Assembly: GCA_018335015.1 (NCBI GenBank)
Contig: JAGXKX010000001.1
Span: forward strand, 1-54,027
DNA length: 54,027 nt
Direction: 5' to 3'
Source of the DNA: Candidatus Bipolaricaulota bacterium
Lineage (GTDB): Bacteria > Bipolaricaulota > Bipolaricaulia > M55B111
Positions 15,440 to 24,147 of this stretch are shown in pieces. The first letter of the stretch is position 1. Every line of letters starts with the position of its first letter. The notes below the pieces were generated by a model. That model made no database searches, was not told the DNA's origin, and saw only the letters and a list, made by a program, of their open reading frames with translations. The translations under genes and the position numbers were made by a program.

Positions 15440-16302
15440 CGACAGAACTCAAGCAAAAAGAAGAAGTGAAACCGGAACTAACCTCAGCAGAGCACCCCGC
15501 AACCAAATACCTCAGGGAAGAAAGATTACCGCACATCTGGTGTTCCGGCTGCGGGCTCGGATCCGCCGTAACAAGCTTAACGAACGCTTACGAGAAACTT
15601 GAAATTCCGATAGACGATATCGGGGTGGTATCCGGGATAGGCTGCACCGGAAGAGCCGCTGGTTATTTCGAAACGGATTCTTACCACACGACACATGGCC
15701 GGGCAATTCCGTTTGCCACGGGATTAAAACTCTCCAACCCGGAAATGAACGTAACCGTATTTAGCGGTGACGGTGATCTATTCGCCATTGGCGGTAATCA
15801 TTTTATCCACGCGGCTCGCCGTAACGTGGACATGACTGTAATCTGCGTGAACAATTACAATTTTGGAATGACAGGCGGTCAATTTGGCCCCACAACACCC
15901 CAGGGAGCAACCGCGACGACGTCCCCCTACGGCAACTACGAAGATCCATTTAACCTCCCTGACCTGGCCGCTTCCGCTGGAGCGATCTACGTCGCTCGGT
16001 GGACTTCCGTCCACGCCAGAAGGATCCAGCAAGCAATGGAAGAGGCCCTCTCGAAAAGGGGATTTTCCTTTGTCGAGATACTGTCACCCTGCCCTACCGG
16101 TTACGGTAGGAAGAACGATCTCGGAGAAGGAATTGACGAACTGAAAAGCTACCAGGATCGAACCGTTATAAAGCACGGATCGGACCCGGGCGATGCGGAG
16201 ATAGAACGGGATCCTGAAGCGGAGATCGTCGTGGGGAAATTCGTCGAGGACGATAGACCTACCTACTGCGACGTTGCAGACGATTACCTGCAGGGTCAAT
16301 AA
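15436..16302 (+). CDS. korB: 2-oxoglutarate:ferredoxin oxidoreductase beta subunit (KorB), TPP-binding
   Basis: 288 residues. WCSGCGLG near residue 35 and CTGRA supply conserved cysteines. The TPP-Mg motif is GDGDLFAIGGNH near residue 105, continuing to NNYNFGMTGGQ. The C-terminus is acidic. It is the last gene of the korC-korB run; a 99-bp gap precedes malic enzyme. It forms the catalytic core with KorA and KorC. Confidence 0.95.
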   Translation: MTTELKQKEEVKPELTSAEHPATKYLREERLPHIWCSGCGLGSAVTSLTNAYEKLEIPIDDIGVVSGIGCTGRAAGYFETDSYHTTHGRAIPFATGLKLSNPEMNVTVFSGDGDLFAIGGNHFIHAARRNVDMTVICVNNYNFGMTGGQFGPTTPQGATATTSPYGNYEDPFNLPDLAASAGAIYVARWTSVHARRIQQAMEEALSKRGFSFVEILSPCPTGYGRKNDLGEGIDELKSYQDRTVIKHGSDPGDAEIERDPEAEIVVGKFVEDDRPTYCDVADDYLQGQ

Positions 16303-16401
16303 CCCCAAATTCCTGGGAATGGAGTGGTGATTAGACCTTTTTGCCTGGGCGATTTTCATCCGGTTAAATGAGGCTTAAAAAATATTAAAGGAGGTTAAGT
16401 T

Positions 16402-17757
16402 ATGGAAGAAGAATTTAGCGAAGAAGAACTACTGAGAAAGGCGAAAAAACCTGGAAAGGACGCGCTAAGGTTACATCCTTTCTACAAAGGAAAGATCCAA
16501 ACAAACCCCAAGTGTTCGATCAGGAGTTTTGAGGATTTTGGCATCTGGTACACACCGGGAGTTGCCGAACCGTGTCGGGAAATAGACGAGGACCCGGAAA
16601 AGGTTTTCGAACATACGAATAAGGCGAACATGGTGGCAGTAGTCTCGGACGGTTCAAGGGTCCTTGGATTAGGTAATATAGGCCCGAAAGCCGGCTTACC
16701 GGTTATGGAAGGAAAAGCATTGTTATTTAAGTACCTGGGCGGCGTTGATGCCTTCCCAATCACCCTGGACACGGAGGACCCGGAGGAGATAATCAGAACC
16801 GTAAAAATCCTGGAACCTTCCTTCGGCGGAATCAATCTGGAGGACTTCGCAAAACCCAAATGTTTCGAGATTCTTGACACTTTACGAGAAGAGATGAGCA
16901 TTCCGGTCTGGCACGATGACCAGCAGGGCACAGCCTCTATAGAGCTTGCCGGTGTAATTAATGCCCTCAAAATAGTAGGAAAGGACCTGGAAGAAGTGAC
17001 CTACTCCATTATCGGAGCCGGGGCGGCAAACGTCGCGCTAACGCGGGTAATGTTCACTGCGGGCGTTCCCCCGGAAAACGTGATAATATCGGACAGTACG
17101 GGAATTCTCCACGAAGGCAGAGAAGACCTTGAGGAAAACAAGGACTACAATCCCTACAAGTGGGATCTGGCAAAGAAGACGAACGGCGAGGGGAGAACCG
17201 GCGGCCTGGAAGAAGCAATACGCGATACTGACGTATTGGTTGCCGCTTCTGCACCGGGACCGGACACGTTGAAAAAGCGATGGATCGAAAAGATGAACGA
17301 CGACGCGATCGTCTTCGTCGTCGCGAATCCTATTCCTGAAATTTGGCCCTGGAAGGCAAAGGAGGCCGGAGCACGGATCGTAGGAACCGGTAGATCGGAC
17401 TTTCCAAATCAGATCAATAACTCTATCGGCTTTCCCGGGATCTTCCGCGGTACTCTGGACGTAAATGCAAAGACGATCACTGACGAAATGGCAATTGCTG
17501 CGGCACACGCCATCGCTGACACGGCAGAAGAAAAGGGACTTAAAGAAGACTACGTGGTTCCCACTATGGACGAGTGGGAGGTCTTTATCAACCAGGCTGT
17601 GGCGGTCGGCCAGAAGGCAATCGAACAAGGAATTGCCAGAAACGAATTAACCAAGAAAGAGCTGGAAGAATCCGCTCGCTCCAGGATCGAAAAAGCGCGA
17701 AACTGGACCCAGAGTGCTATGGAGGAAGGACTGATCGAGGAGCCACCGGAGGAATAA
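16402..17757 (+). CDS. Malic enzyme (oxaloacetate-decarboxylating type)
   Basis: 451 residues; converts malate to pyruvate and CO2 with NAD(P) reduction, or the reverse. The N-terminal malic domain shows YTPGVAEPC, the metal/catalytic stretch SDGSRVLGLGNIGP, and LEDFAKPKCFEI with VWHDDQQGTA. The NAD-binding domain begins at SIIGAGAANVA near residue 200. AAAGGAGG 7 nt before the ATG. It lacks the phosphotransacetylase extension of MaeB. It joins the fumarase product malate to pyruvate in this locus. Cofactor choice cannot be told by eye. Confidence 0.95.
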   Translation: MEEEFSEEELLRKAKKPGKDALRLHPFYKGKIQTNPKCSIRSFEDFGIWYTPGVAEPCREIDEDPEKVFEHTNKANMVAVVSDGSRVLGLGNIGPKAGLPVMEGKALLFKYLGGVDAFPITLDTEDPEEIIRTVKILEPSFGGINLEDFAKPKCFEILDTLREEMSIPVWHDDQQGTASIELAGVINALKIVGKDLEEVTYSIIGAGAANVALTRVMFTAGVPPENVIISDSTGILHEGREDLEENKDYNPYKWDLAKKTNGEGRTGGLEEAIRDTDVLVAASAPGPDTLKKRWIEKMNDDAIVFVVANPIPEIWPWKAKEAGARIVGTGRSDFPNQINNSIGFPGIFRGTLDVNAKTITDEMAIAAAHAIADTAEEKGLKEDYVVPTMDEWEVFINQAVAVGQKAIEQGIARNELTKKELEESARSRIEKARNWTQSAMEEGLIEEPPEE

Positions 17758-18205
17758 ACTTTTTCTTTGACATCGCTTACTAGAGACCCCCGGGCTTCCC
17801 GGACCGAGAAATTTCCGACTCGCGTGTAAAGTAATCATTTACTAGAATCTAAGTTCACTTAGAACCATTATTAATTACTGAAATGGAAGCCCAGCACTCA
17901 ATTGGAGCCTCCATATGTAGACTGGGAAATTTTGTACTAAGTTGTCAATAAAACAACACCTTGCCTCTTCGAGGATTTAGTGCCCAATTGAGTGCTGGGC
18001 TGGTTCGGTCAGACATATGCGCCGCGTCGCTGAAATTTTCTCGGCCCGGAGCCCTTTCTGGCCTAATACAAACAGAAAGGTAGCAAACTATGCCAGGAAA
18101 AGCATTCAATCTAAAGTGAGAAAACGATCCATATACTCAGGGCAAAAGAGAATAAAACAATTAACCCCGGATAGAATGGGGTTGAAATTATGAGAGGTGA
18201 AAGAT
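17758..18205. other. Intergenic region between malic enzyme and fumarase genes
   Basis: 448 bp without a gene. It holds the 18-bp inverted repeat described at 17888-18001. The last 200 bp is AT-rich and should carry the fumarase promoter, but no hexamer pair is convincing. Confidence 0.6.
17888..18001. repeat. Long intergenic palindrome A (18-bp arms)
   Basis: Arms AGCCCAGCACTCAATTGG and CCAATTGAGTGCTGGGCT are perfect reverse complements around a 78-nt interior. The arm sequence is unrelated to elements B-F. The interior, however, contains GACTGGGAAATTTTGTACTAAGTTG, which resembles the core of elements D and E (TCGGGTTTTTG...CTACTAAGTT). It may be a distant member of that family or an unrelated terminator-like structure 3' of the malic enzyme gene. 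Confidence 0.7.
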
Positions 18206-19081
18206 ATGAATCCGGAGAGACTCGCGCGGGATTTGGTTGGTCCGATTAAAAAGGCGGTCACCACGCTCCCGGAACCGACGCTGGCAGCGCTGAAAGAGGC
18301 GCGAGAAAAGGAGGAAGATGGGGCACGCGTCCAGCTGGACGCGATACTCGAGGCCGTAGAAATCGGCCAGAAAGAAGAGATACCGATATGTCAGGACACC
18401 GGAACACCTACTTTTTACGTTCAACTGGGAGCCGATTATCCGGCCATCAACCAGCTGGACGAGATCAAGAAGGCTTTCAGGGAGGGGGTCCAGCGGGCCA
18501 CCGAAGAGGTACCAATTCGGCCTAATACTGTCCATCCAATTTCAGGGAAAAACCCTGGAGACAACACTGGACGCTCCATTCCCTGGATAAACTGGGATAT
18601 TACTGACGGAACTGACCTCAAGGTTACGTACCTCCCGAAGGGCGGGGGCAGCACGAACATGAGTCAGTTAACTATGATGACTCCAGGTAAAGGGATCAAA
18701 GGAGTAAAGGAACTGGTCCTGAAAAGAATTGCTTCCATGGAAGGTAAGCCCTGTCCGCCGACCGTAGTTGGAGTCGGTCTGGGAGGATCGGCATCCATAT
18801 CGATGAGTCTGGCAAAAAAGTCTCTATTAAGACCTGTGGATGAACGCCATGAAGATCCGGAGATAGCGGACCTGGAGGAAGAGTTAAAAGAAAGAGCAAA
18901 TAATCTCGGCGTTGGTCCGATGGGAGTCGGAGGGGAGACGACAGTACTGGACGTAAAGGTCGAACACGACCACCGCCATCCAGCCTCCTATCCAGTGGGT
19001 ATCACGCCCCAGTGCTGGGCAAACAGGCGGACCTCGTTCCGAATCACCCCGGAAGGGGATCTCGTGGAGGTGGGAAGATGA
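18206..19081 (+). CDS. fumA: Fumarate hydratase class I, alpha subunit
   Basis: About 291 residues of the iron-sulfur-dependent fumarase alpha domain; hydrates fumarate to L-malate. PICQDTGTP near residue 75, GKNPGDNTG near 110, the cysteine in GKPCPPTVVGVGLGG and the C-terminal TPQCWANRR supply the conserved [4Fe-4S] cysteines. ATG 18206 follows AGAGGTGA; the track's GTG 18197 is part of that ribosome binding site. It overlaps fumB by 4 bp. Two-subunit class I fumarases are typical of anaerobes and archaea. Confidence 0.94.
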   Translation: MNPERLARDLVGPIKKAVTTLPEPTLAALKEAREKEEDGARVQLDAILEAVEIGQKEEIPICQDTGTPTFYVQLGADYPAINQLDEIKKAFREGVQRATEEVPIRPNTVHPISGKNPGDNTGRSIPWINWDITDGTDLKVTYLPKGGGSTNMSQLTMMTPGKGIKGVKELVLKRIASMEGKPCPPTVVGVGLGGSASISMSLAKKSLLRPVDERHEDPEIADLEEELKERANNLGVGPMGVGGETTVLDVKVEHDHRHPASYPVGITPQCWANRRTSFRITPEGDLVEVGR

Positions 19082-19668
19082 AAATACTGGAGACGCCTTT
19101 GAAACCAGAGGTAGTTGCTGACCTACGAGTAAACGAACCGTTTAAAGTAACCGGCAAGATATTCACCGCCAGAGACGCGGCGCACGAAAAACTTCTGGGG
19201 CTCGCAGAGGAAGGTAAAGAGGCTCCATTCGACCTTTCGGCCTATCCCTGCTTTCATTGCGGCCCAGTAATGAAAAAACGGGATGACGACTGGCAGGTCG
19301 TCTCTGCCGGTCCCACGACGAGCATCAGGATGGAGATCTTCGAAGAAGAATTCATGGAGGAATTTGGAACGAAGATCTTCATTGGCAAGGGTGGTATGGG
19401 TGAAACGACCTCGGAAGCACTGGTAGAGCACGGAGGGGTTTACGCCCAGTTCACGGGAGGGGCCGGATCACTAATGGCCGGTTCGGTCGAGGAGGTAGAA
19501 GACGTACATTATCTTGAGGAACTGGGAGTGCCTGAAGCAATCTGGGTCTTAAAAGTAAAAGAATTCGGCCCGTTACTCGTGACTATGGATTCAACAGGGG
19601 AGTCCATCCACAGGGATATTTCAGAAGAGATAGAAAGTAACTTACAGAAAGAACTAGAAACTCTTTAG
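19078..19668 (+). CDS. fumB: Fumarate hydratase class I, beta subunit
   Basis: About 196 residues. ATG 19078 follows GGAGGTGGGAAG; the track's 19012 start lies inside fumA. Conserved stretches include TARDAAHEKL, YPCFHCGPVM, GPTTSIRME, IGKGGMG and a C-terminal EFGPLLVTMDS. It forms the active site with the alpha subunit. Confidence 0.94.
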   Translation: MKILETPLKPEVVADLRVNEPFKVTGKIFTARDAAHEKLLGLAEEGKEAPFDLSAYPCFHCGPVMKKRDDDWQVVSAGPTTSIRMEIFEEEFMEEFGTKIFIGKGGMGETTSEALVEHGGVYAQFTGGAGSLMAGSVEEVEDVHYLEELGVPEAIWVLKVKEFGPLLVTMDSTGESIHRDISEEIESNLQKELETL

Positions 19669-19880
19669 TCTAACCCCGGGATAGCAGTTTAACGACGCTA
19701 CAATCCCCGTTAAGGTTTATTATCATCATGACGTTCTCGGGCCTCAGTCGTCACTCGGGGCCTGGCCCACACGCTATTTCACCGTTCAGGCTGGAATACA
19801 ATTGATGGGGGGACTAACACGGCAAAGTGGGAGCCCGGGGATCGATATAGATTAACATACTAGATACTGGTGATTCGACT

Positions 19881-21365
19881 TTGATAAAAGATAAGGAATC
19901 AAACGCTAGATATAACCTACGACAGCGAATTGGATTGGTCTTCGGATTGGTCCTTTTTGGCCTGATCTTGTTTTTACCTTTCGAGATACACAGCCCCGCG
20001 GCAAAAAGGACTCTCGCTATTGCTGTATTGATGGCAACCTGGTGGGTAACCGAGGCGCTCCCTATACCCGCCGTGTCTCTTTTACCTCTAGTCCTTTTTC
20101 CTTCTTTTGGGATCATGGATTCGAGTGAAGTTGCCTCTCAATACGGCCACAGACTAATATTTCTTTTCATGGGAGGATTCCTTATTGCCGTGGCAATGCA
20201 GAAGTGGGACTTACACAAACGAATTGCACTATACATTATCAGGACAATAGGTACCGGTCCCAAAAGGCTAATCCTGGGGTTTATGGTTGCTAGTGGGTTT
20301 CTATCAATGTGGATATCAAATACCGCAACAACCATGATGATGGCTACTATTGGTTTAGCAGTAGTGTCCTACGTCGCATCGGCCAGCCAGGAAGAGATGG
20401 AATTAGACGGTAAGCTAAAAACCAACTTTGGAGTAGCTTTGATGCTGGGAATAGCCTATTCCTGTAGCATTGGTGGCATAGGTACGATAATTGGGACCCC
20501 TCCAAACGCACTCCTGGTAGCCTTCTGGGAGAGTAACTTTAACCAAAGTATATCCTTCCTGGAATGGATGATAATGGGAATTCCTCTTGTGGTAATTCTG
20601 CTACCGATCGCCTGGTGGTACTTAACGAATATCAGCAGCCCAATAGGGCTGGACCGGATCCCGGGAGGAAGTGACCTAATAGAGGATAAACTTCGGGAGC
20701 TAGGCCCCATAGATAAGGGAGAGAAGAGAGTCCTAATTATTTTTACGCTGACAGCTTTCCTCTGGATAATCAGAAGCTTTTTGATCACCCCTCACCTACC
20801 AATGGTCGGGGACGCGACTATCGGAATGGCTATGGCAATACTGCTTTTCCTGATTCCGGTAAATGCCAGTGAAGGCGAATTCGCCCTCGACTGGGAATGG
20901 GCGGTAAAAATACCCTGGGGCACGTTGATCTTATTTGGAGGTGGGCTGGCTCTCGCCAGTGCGATTGAAAAGACGGGATTAGCAGCCTGGTTGGCAGAAA
21001 AACTGGACTGGTTTACCACCATGCCTTTGCTGGTTTTCCTCCTCGTAACTATAACGCTAATGGTGTCCCTAACTGAACTGACTTCGAACACGGGAACGGC
21101 GGCAATGATGCTTCCGGTGCTGGCACCACTTGCTTCCGCCATGGGCGTCAACTTTCTAACCCTCGCCGTTCCAGCAATAATCGCCGTATCGGGGGCTTTC
21201 ATGCTTCCGGTGGCGACTCCGCCGAACGCTATCGTATTCGGCACTGGCCATGTAACTATTCCTCAGATGGTCAAAAACGGGGTAGGCTTGAACGTAATTG
21301 CTCTTTTTCTCGTAACCGGGCTTGGCTATTTTGTATTGAGACCATTAATCGGGTTGATTCTTTAG
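19881..21365 (+). CDS. SLC13/DASS-family sodium:dicarboxylate symporter
   Basis: 494 residues with about 11-12 hydrophobic segments. Both signature repeats are present: SNTATTMM near residue 148 and SNTGTAAMM near residue 408, each in a sodium/substrate hairpin, plus GTPPNALL and ATPPNAIVFG. Family members import succinate, fumarate, malate or, less often, citrate or sulfate. Position between fum and suc genes argues for a C4-dicarboxylate. The start is a TTG with a weak GGTGAT upstream, so the N-terminus is uncertain by a few residues. Confidence 0.92.
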   Translation: MIKDKESNARYNLRQRIGLVFGLVLFGLILFLPFEIHSPAAKRTLAIAVLMATWWVTEALPIPAVSLLPLVLFPSFGIMDSSEVASQYGHRLIFLFMGGFLIAVAMQKWDLHKRIALYIIRTIGTGPKRLILGFMVASGFLSMWISNTATTMMMATIGLAVVSYVASASQEEMELDGKLKTNFGVALMLGIAYSCSIGGIGTIIGTPPNALLVAFWESNFNQSISFLEWMIMGIPLVVILLPIAWWYLTNISSPIGLDRIPGGSDLIEDKLRELGPIDKGEKRVLIIFTLTAFLWIIRSFLITPHLPMVGDATIGMAMAILLFLIPVNASEGEFALDWEWAVKIPWGTLILFGGGLALASAIEKTGLAAWLAEKLDWFTTMPLLVFLLVTITLMVSLTELTSNTGTAAMMLPVLAPLASAMGVNFLTLAVPAIIAVSGAFMLPVATPPNAIVFGTGHVTIPQMVKNGVGLNVIALFLVTGLGYFVLRPLIGLIL

Positions 21366-21409
21366 GAGTTCACGTGATGGCAGGAAGGATTAGTTGAAAG
21401 GAGGTCCGA

Positions 21410-22555
21410 ATGAGGTTACTGGAATACCAAGGTAGGCTTTTGTTGAAGGAAGCGGGTATCACGGTTCCCGAGGGAGCCGTGACTGAATCTCCCGAGGAGG
21501 CTTTCAGGATCACCTCCGAACAGCTGAACGGTAAGGCCGTGGTTAAGGCCCAGGTACCTGTGGGAGGAAGAGGTAAAGCAGGCGGGATTAAGATAGTCGA
21601 CAGCCCGGAAGAGGCCCGGGAAGTTAGTAAGTCCCTGCTGGGTTCCGAACTGAAAGGAGAGGAAATCTCTCGACTCCTGCTGGTAGAACCCGTAAATATT
21701 GACCGGGAATTCTACACCTCCGTGCTCCTCGACAGGGGTACTAAAGGTCCCATAGTCATATTTTCAGTCGAGGGTGGAGTAGACATCGAAGAAGTGGCAG
21801 CCGAGACCCCTGAGAAAATTCACAAAGTCCGGCCCGATCCAATCATGGGCCTACAACCCTACATGATAAGGGAGTTGCTCTACGAAGCTGAAATCGAAGA
21901 TGAAGTCTTCAAGGGATTTTACGGCCTCGTGGAAAAGCTCTTTCGGGCCTATCAGGAGTACGGTGCGACACTCGTAGAAATTAACCCCGTCGGCCTGACG
22001 AAAGGAGGGGAACTACTGGCGCTGGATTCCAAGGTAAAGATAGACGACGATAGTCGCGCGATGGAAGAAGTAAAGAGGGTCCTTCCCGAGGGTGAGGAGA
22101 GAAGAGACAAAACGGAACTCGAGCGCAAAGCGGCCGACGCCGGGCTACAGTACGTAGAGCTTGACGGAACAATCGGCGTTATAGGCAACGGAGCGGGGCT
22201 CGTAATGGCGACTCTGGACGTCCTGGACCAGAAAGGTGGACAGCCGGCGAACTTCCTCGACGTAGGAGGTGGTGCGGACGCCGACCTGATGGCAAAAGCT
22301 TACGAGATAGTAACGGAAAAAGAGGGCTTAAATGGGCTCTTCATCAATATCTTTGGGGGAATCACCCGGTGTGACGAAATAGCAAAGGGTATAGTAAAGG
22401 CGCTGGAGGAAAAAGAGGCAGAATTGCCACTCGTAGTGAGGCTGACCGGCACCAACGAAAAACAGGGGCGGAAAATTCTAGAGGAAAACGGTATCCATGC
22501 TGCAGAATCCTTAGACGAAGGCGCGGATAATATCATAGAGAAGAGTTCTAACTAA
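21410..22555 (+). CDS. sucC: Succinyl-CoA synthetase (ADP-forming) beta subunit
   Basis: 381 residues, standard length. An N-terminal ATP-grasp domain (MRLLEYQGRLLLKEAGI; VKAQVPVGGRGKAGG) is followed by the C-terminal CoA-ligase domain (NGAGLVMATLD, FLDVGGGAD, INIFGGITRCDEIAKG, RLTGTNEKQG). GGAGG 6 nt before the ATG. It links the Kor product succinyl-CoA to succinate with ATP formation. Its partner sucD lies beyond a 374-bp gap in the opposite orientation, which is unusual. Confidence 0.95.
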   Translation: MRLLEYQGRLLLKEAGITVPEGAVTESPEEAFRITSEQLNGKAVVKAQVPVGGRGKAGGIKIVDSPEEAREVSKSLLGSELKGEEISRLLLVEPVNIDREFYTSVLLDRGTKGPIVIFSVEGGVDIEEVAAETPEKIHKVRPDPIMGLQPYMIRELLYEAEIEDEVFKGFYGLVEKLFRAYQEYGATLVEINPVGLTKGGELLALDSKVKIDDDSRAMEEVKRVLPEGEERRDKTELERKAADAGLQYVELDGTIGVIGNGAGLVMATLDVLDQKGGQPANFLDVGGGADADLMAKAYEIVTEKEGLNGLFINIFGGITRCDEIAKGIVKALEEKEAELPLVVRLTGTNEKQGRKILEENGIHAAESLDEGADNIIEKSSN

Positions 22556-22929
22556 AACTCTCGGCTTAGTTAGACCTCAGGGGCTCAACCAGCTTGGTTA
22601 TTCCTGGCAAATTAGACCGGCTTTAGCTTGACCGTGAAAGATGCGGGTAGTTCACGACTAAGGATTTATTTTGAGCCCTCCCTGTTGCCCCTTACCGGAC
22701 AACTGATTTAACTTCAACAAATTGAAAATATGCTAAATCCCGGCAGTCCGGTAAGGGGCAACAGGGAGTTATTTTGACTTAATAGTTAAGCGTAAACTAT
22801 CAAAAGAATTGAGCGCGATAGCTTTACCCATTGCATGAACTTCAGGGCTTTCATTCTTAAATTAGATAACAACTATTCCGCAATGTATGTCGCGCAGGGC
22901 AGTTAAACTATAAGCCAAATCGTCTACTT
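22556..22929. other. Intergenic region between convergent sucC and sucD
   Basis: 374 bp with no gene; dominated by palindrome B at 22678-22768, with element-like flank sequence continuing to about 22813. Confidence 0.7.
22678..22768 (-). repeat. Palindromic element copy B
   Basis: A perfect 23-bp inverted repeat (outer part CTCCCTGTTGCCCCTTACC) surrounds a 45-nt loop. Read on the minus strand, the loop edges CTGCCGGGATTTAG and TTAAATCAGTTG match the cores of elements C, D and E. It separates the convergent sucC and sucD genes, so it may also act as a bidirectional terminator. Outside the palindrome only the side towards 22813 (CAAAAGAATTGAG) still resembles the family terminus. Confidence 0.85.
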
Positions 22930-23805
22930 CTAGGACCCCATCGCCCGGGCAGCCAAATCGGCCAGCTCTGAAGGGCTTCTACCAACCGGAATCCCTTGCT
23001 CCTCAAGGACTTTCGCTTTCGTCTCCGCGGTACCTTGCTCTCCGGATACTATAGCACCGGCGTGACCCATTCTCTTACCCTTGGGCGCACTAAACCCGGC
23101 AATATAACCAACTGCCGGTGTAGTCAAGTTTTCCTCGATGTACTCGGCTGCCCGCTCCTCTTCCGAGCCTCCGATTTCACCGACGAGAACGATCAATTCC
23201 GTCTCCGGATCGTCATCGAAGTCATCGAGCACGTCGACGAAGTTCGTACCGACGATCTGGTCTCCACCGATTCCCACGACAGTGGATTGACCCAACCCGT
23301 TGTCAGTCAGTTCGGAAGAAATTTCGTAGGTCAGGGTGCCGCTCCGGGACACGATACCAATATTCCCCTCTTCGAACACATCTCCGGGCAGGATACCTAC
23401 CTTGCTCGCCCCGGGAGAAATTACGCCCGGACAGTTAGGACCGATCAACTGAGAGTTGGTGTAGTTCATGACGTAGTGGTAAACTTCCGACATGTCGTGG
23501 ACCGGTATGTTTTCCGTTATACAGACTACAAGGTCCACCCCGTTATCTACGGACTCGAGAATCGCGTCCTTGGCGAACTTTGCCGGAACGAAAATAACGG
23601 AAACGTCTACCTCGTGGTTTGAACTTGCCTCTTTGACGCTATTATAAACTGGAACTCCTACAGCTTCGCTCCCTCCTTTACCGGGAGTGACTCCTGCCAC
23701 GACGTTCGTTCCGTATTGCTTCATCTGCCTGGAGTGAAACTTCCCTTCCCCGCCGGTAACCCCCTGGACCATGACGTTTGACGAACTGTCTATCAGTATA
23801 GACAT
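22930..23805 (-). CDS. sucD: Succinyl-CoA synthetase alpha subunit
   Basis: About 291 residues. Residues VQGVTGGEGKFHS near the N-terminus begin the CoA-binding domain. CPGVISPG, SRSGTLTYEI and the phosphohistidine loop MGHAGAIVSG are all present. ATG 23805 follows GGAGGGG; the track's upstream start at 23823 adds six residues that overlap the ribosome binding site. It is transcribed towards sucC rather than with it. It must have its own promoter in the 244 bp up to the tRNA-Ser gene. Confidence 0.95.
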   Translation of the reverse strand: MSILIDSSSNVMVQGVTGGEGKFHSRQMKQYGTNVVAGVTPGKGGSEAVGVPVYNSVKEASSNHEVDVSVIFVPAKFAKDAILESVDNGVDLVVCITENIPVHDMSEVYHYVMNYTNSQLIGPNCPGVISPGASKVGILPGDVFEEGNIGIVSRSGTLTYEISSELTDNGLGQSTVVGIGGDQIVGTNFVDVLDDFDDDPETELIVLVGEIGGSEEERAAEYIEENLTTPAVGYIAGFSAPKGKRMGHAGAIVSGEQGTAETKAKVLEEQGIPVGRSPSELADLAARAMGS

Positions 23806-24007
23806 CTTCCCCTCCTTAAACACTAGGTAGGTTTTGCATTTGGGTTATTTTAGCAATCCAAATCCCGGTTTACAACATAACAGTTCACATAGGGTAAAAT
23901 CCGCCAGCTGGAACTCCTGGTCTTTCTATCTATGAATAAATTTCAAAACCATCTCTTGGAGCAAGTTATGCTAAGGATATTCACGGAAACACTTATTAAG
24001 AACCGGG

Positions 24008-24036
24008 TTGAACTGATTGACCTCCGGCGCTACTAT
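24008..24036 (+). promoter_or_regulatory. Sigma70-type promoter of tRNA-Ser
   Basis: TTGAAC and TACTAT are separated by exactly 17 bp, with the -10 ending 13 nt before the mature tRNA 5' end. Confidence 0.65.
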
Positions 24037-24049
24037 AAGTTTTAGAAAA

Positions 24050-24138
24050 GGAGGAGTGACCGAATCTGGCAAGGAGCCGGTCTCGAAAACCGGTAAGGCC
24101 TTATGGCCCTGTGGGTTCGAGTCCCACCTCCTCCGCCA
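24050..24138 (+). tRNA. tRNA-Ser (anticodon CGA)
   Basis: The acceptor stem GGAGGAG/CTCCTCC, discriminator G and encoded CCA are present. The anticodon stem CCGGT/ACCGG has loop CTCGAAA, giving anticodon CGA (codon UCG). A long variable arm (AAGGCC...GGCCCT region) and the T-arm GTGGGTTCGAGTCCCAC follow, as expected of a class II serine tRNA. It converges on the MOT1-type gene. Confidence 0.95.
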
Positions 24139-24147
24139 CTCTCGTCG

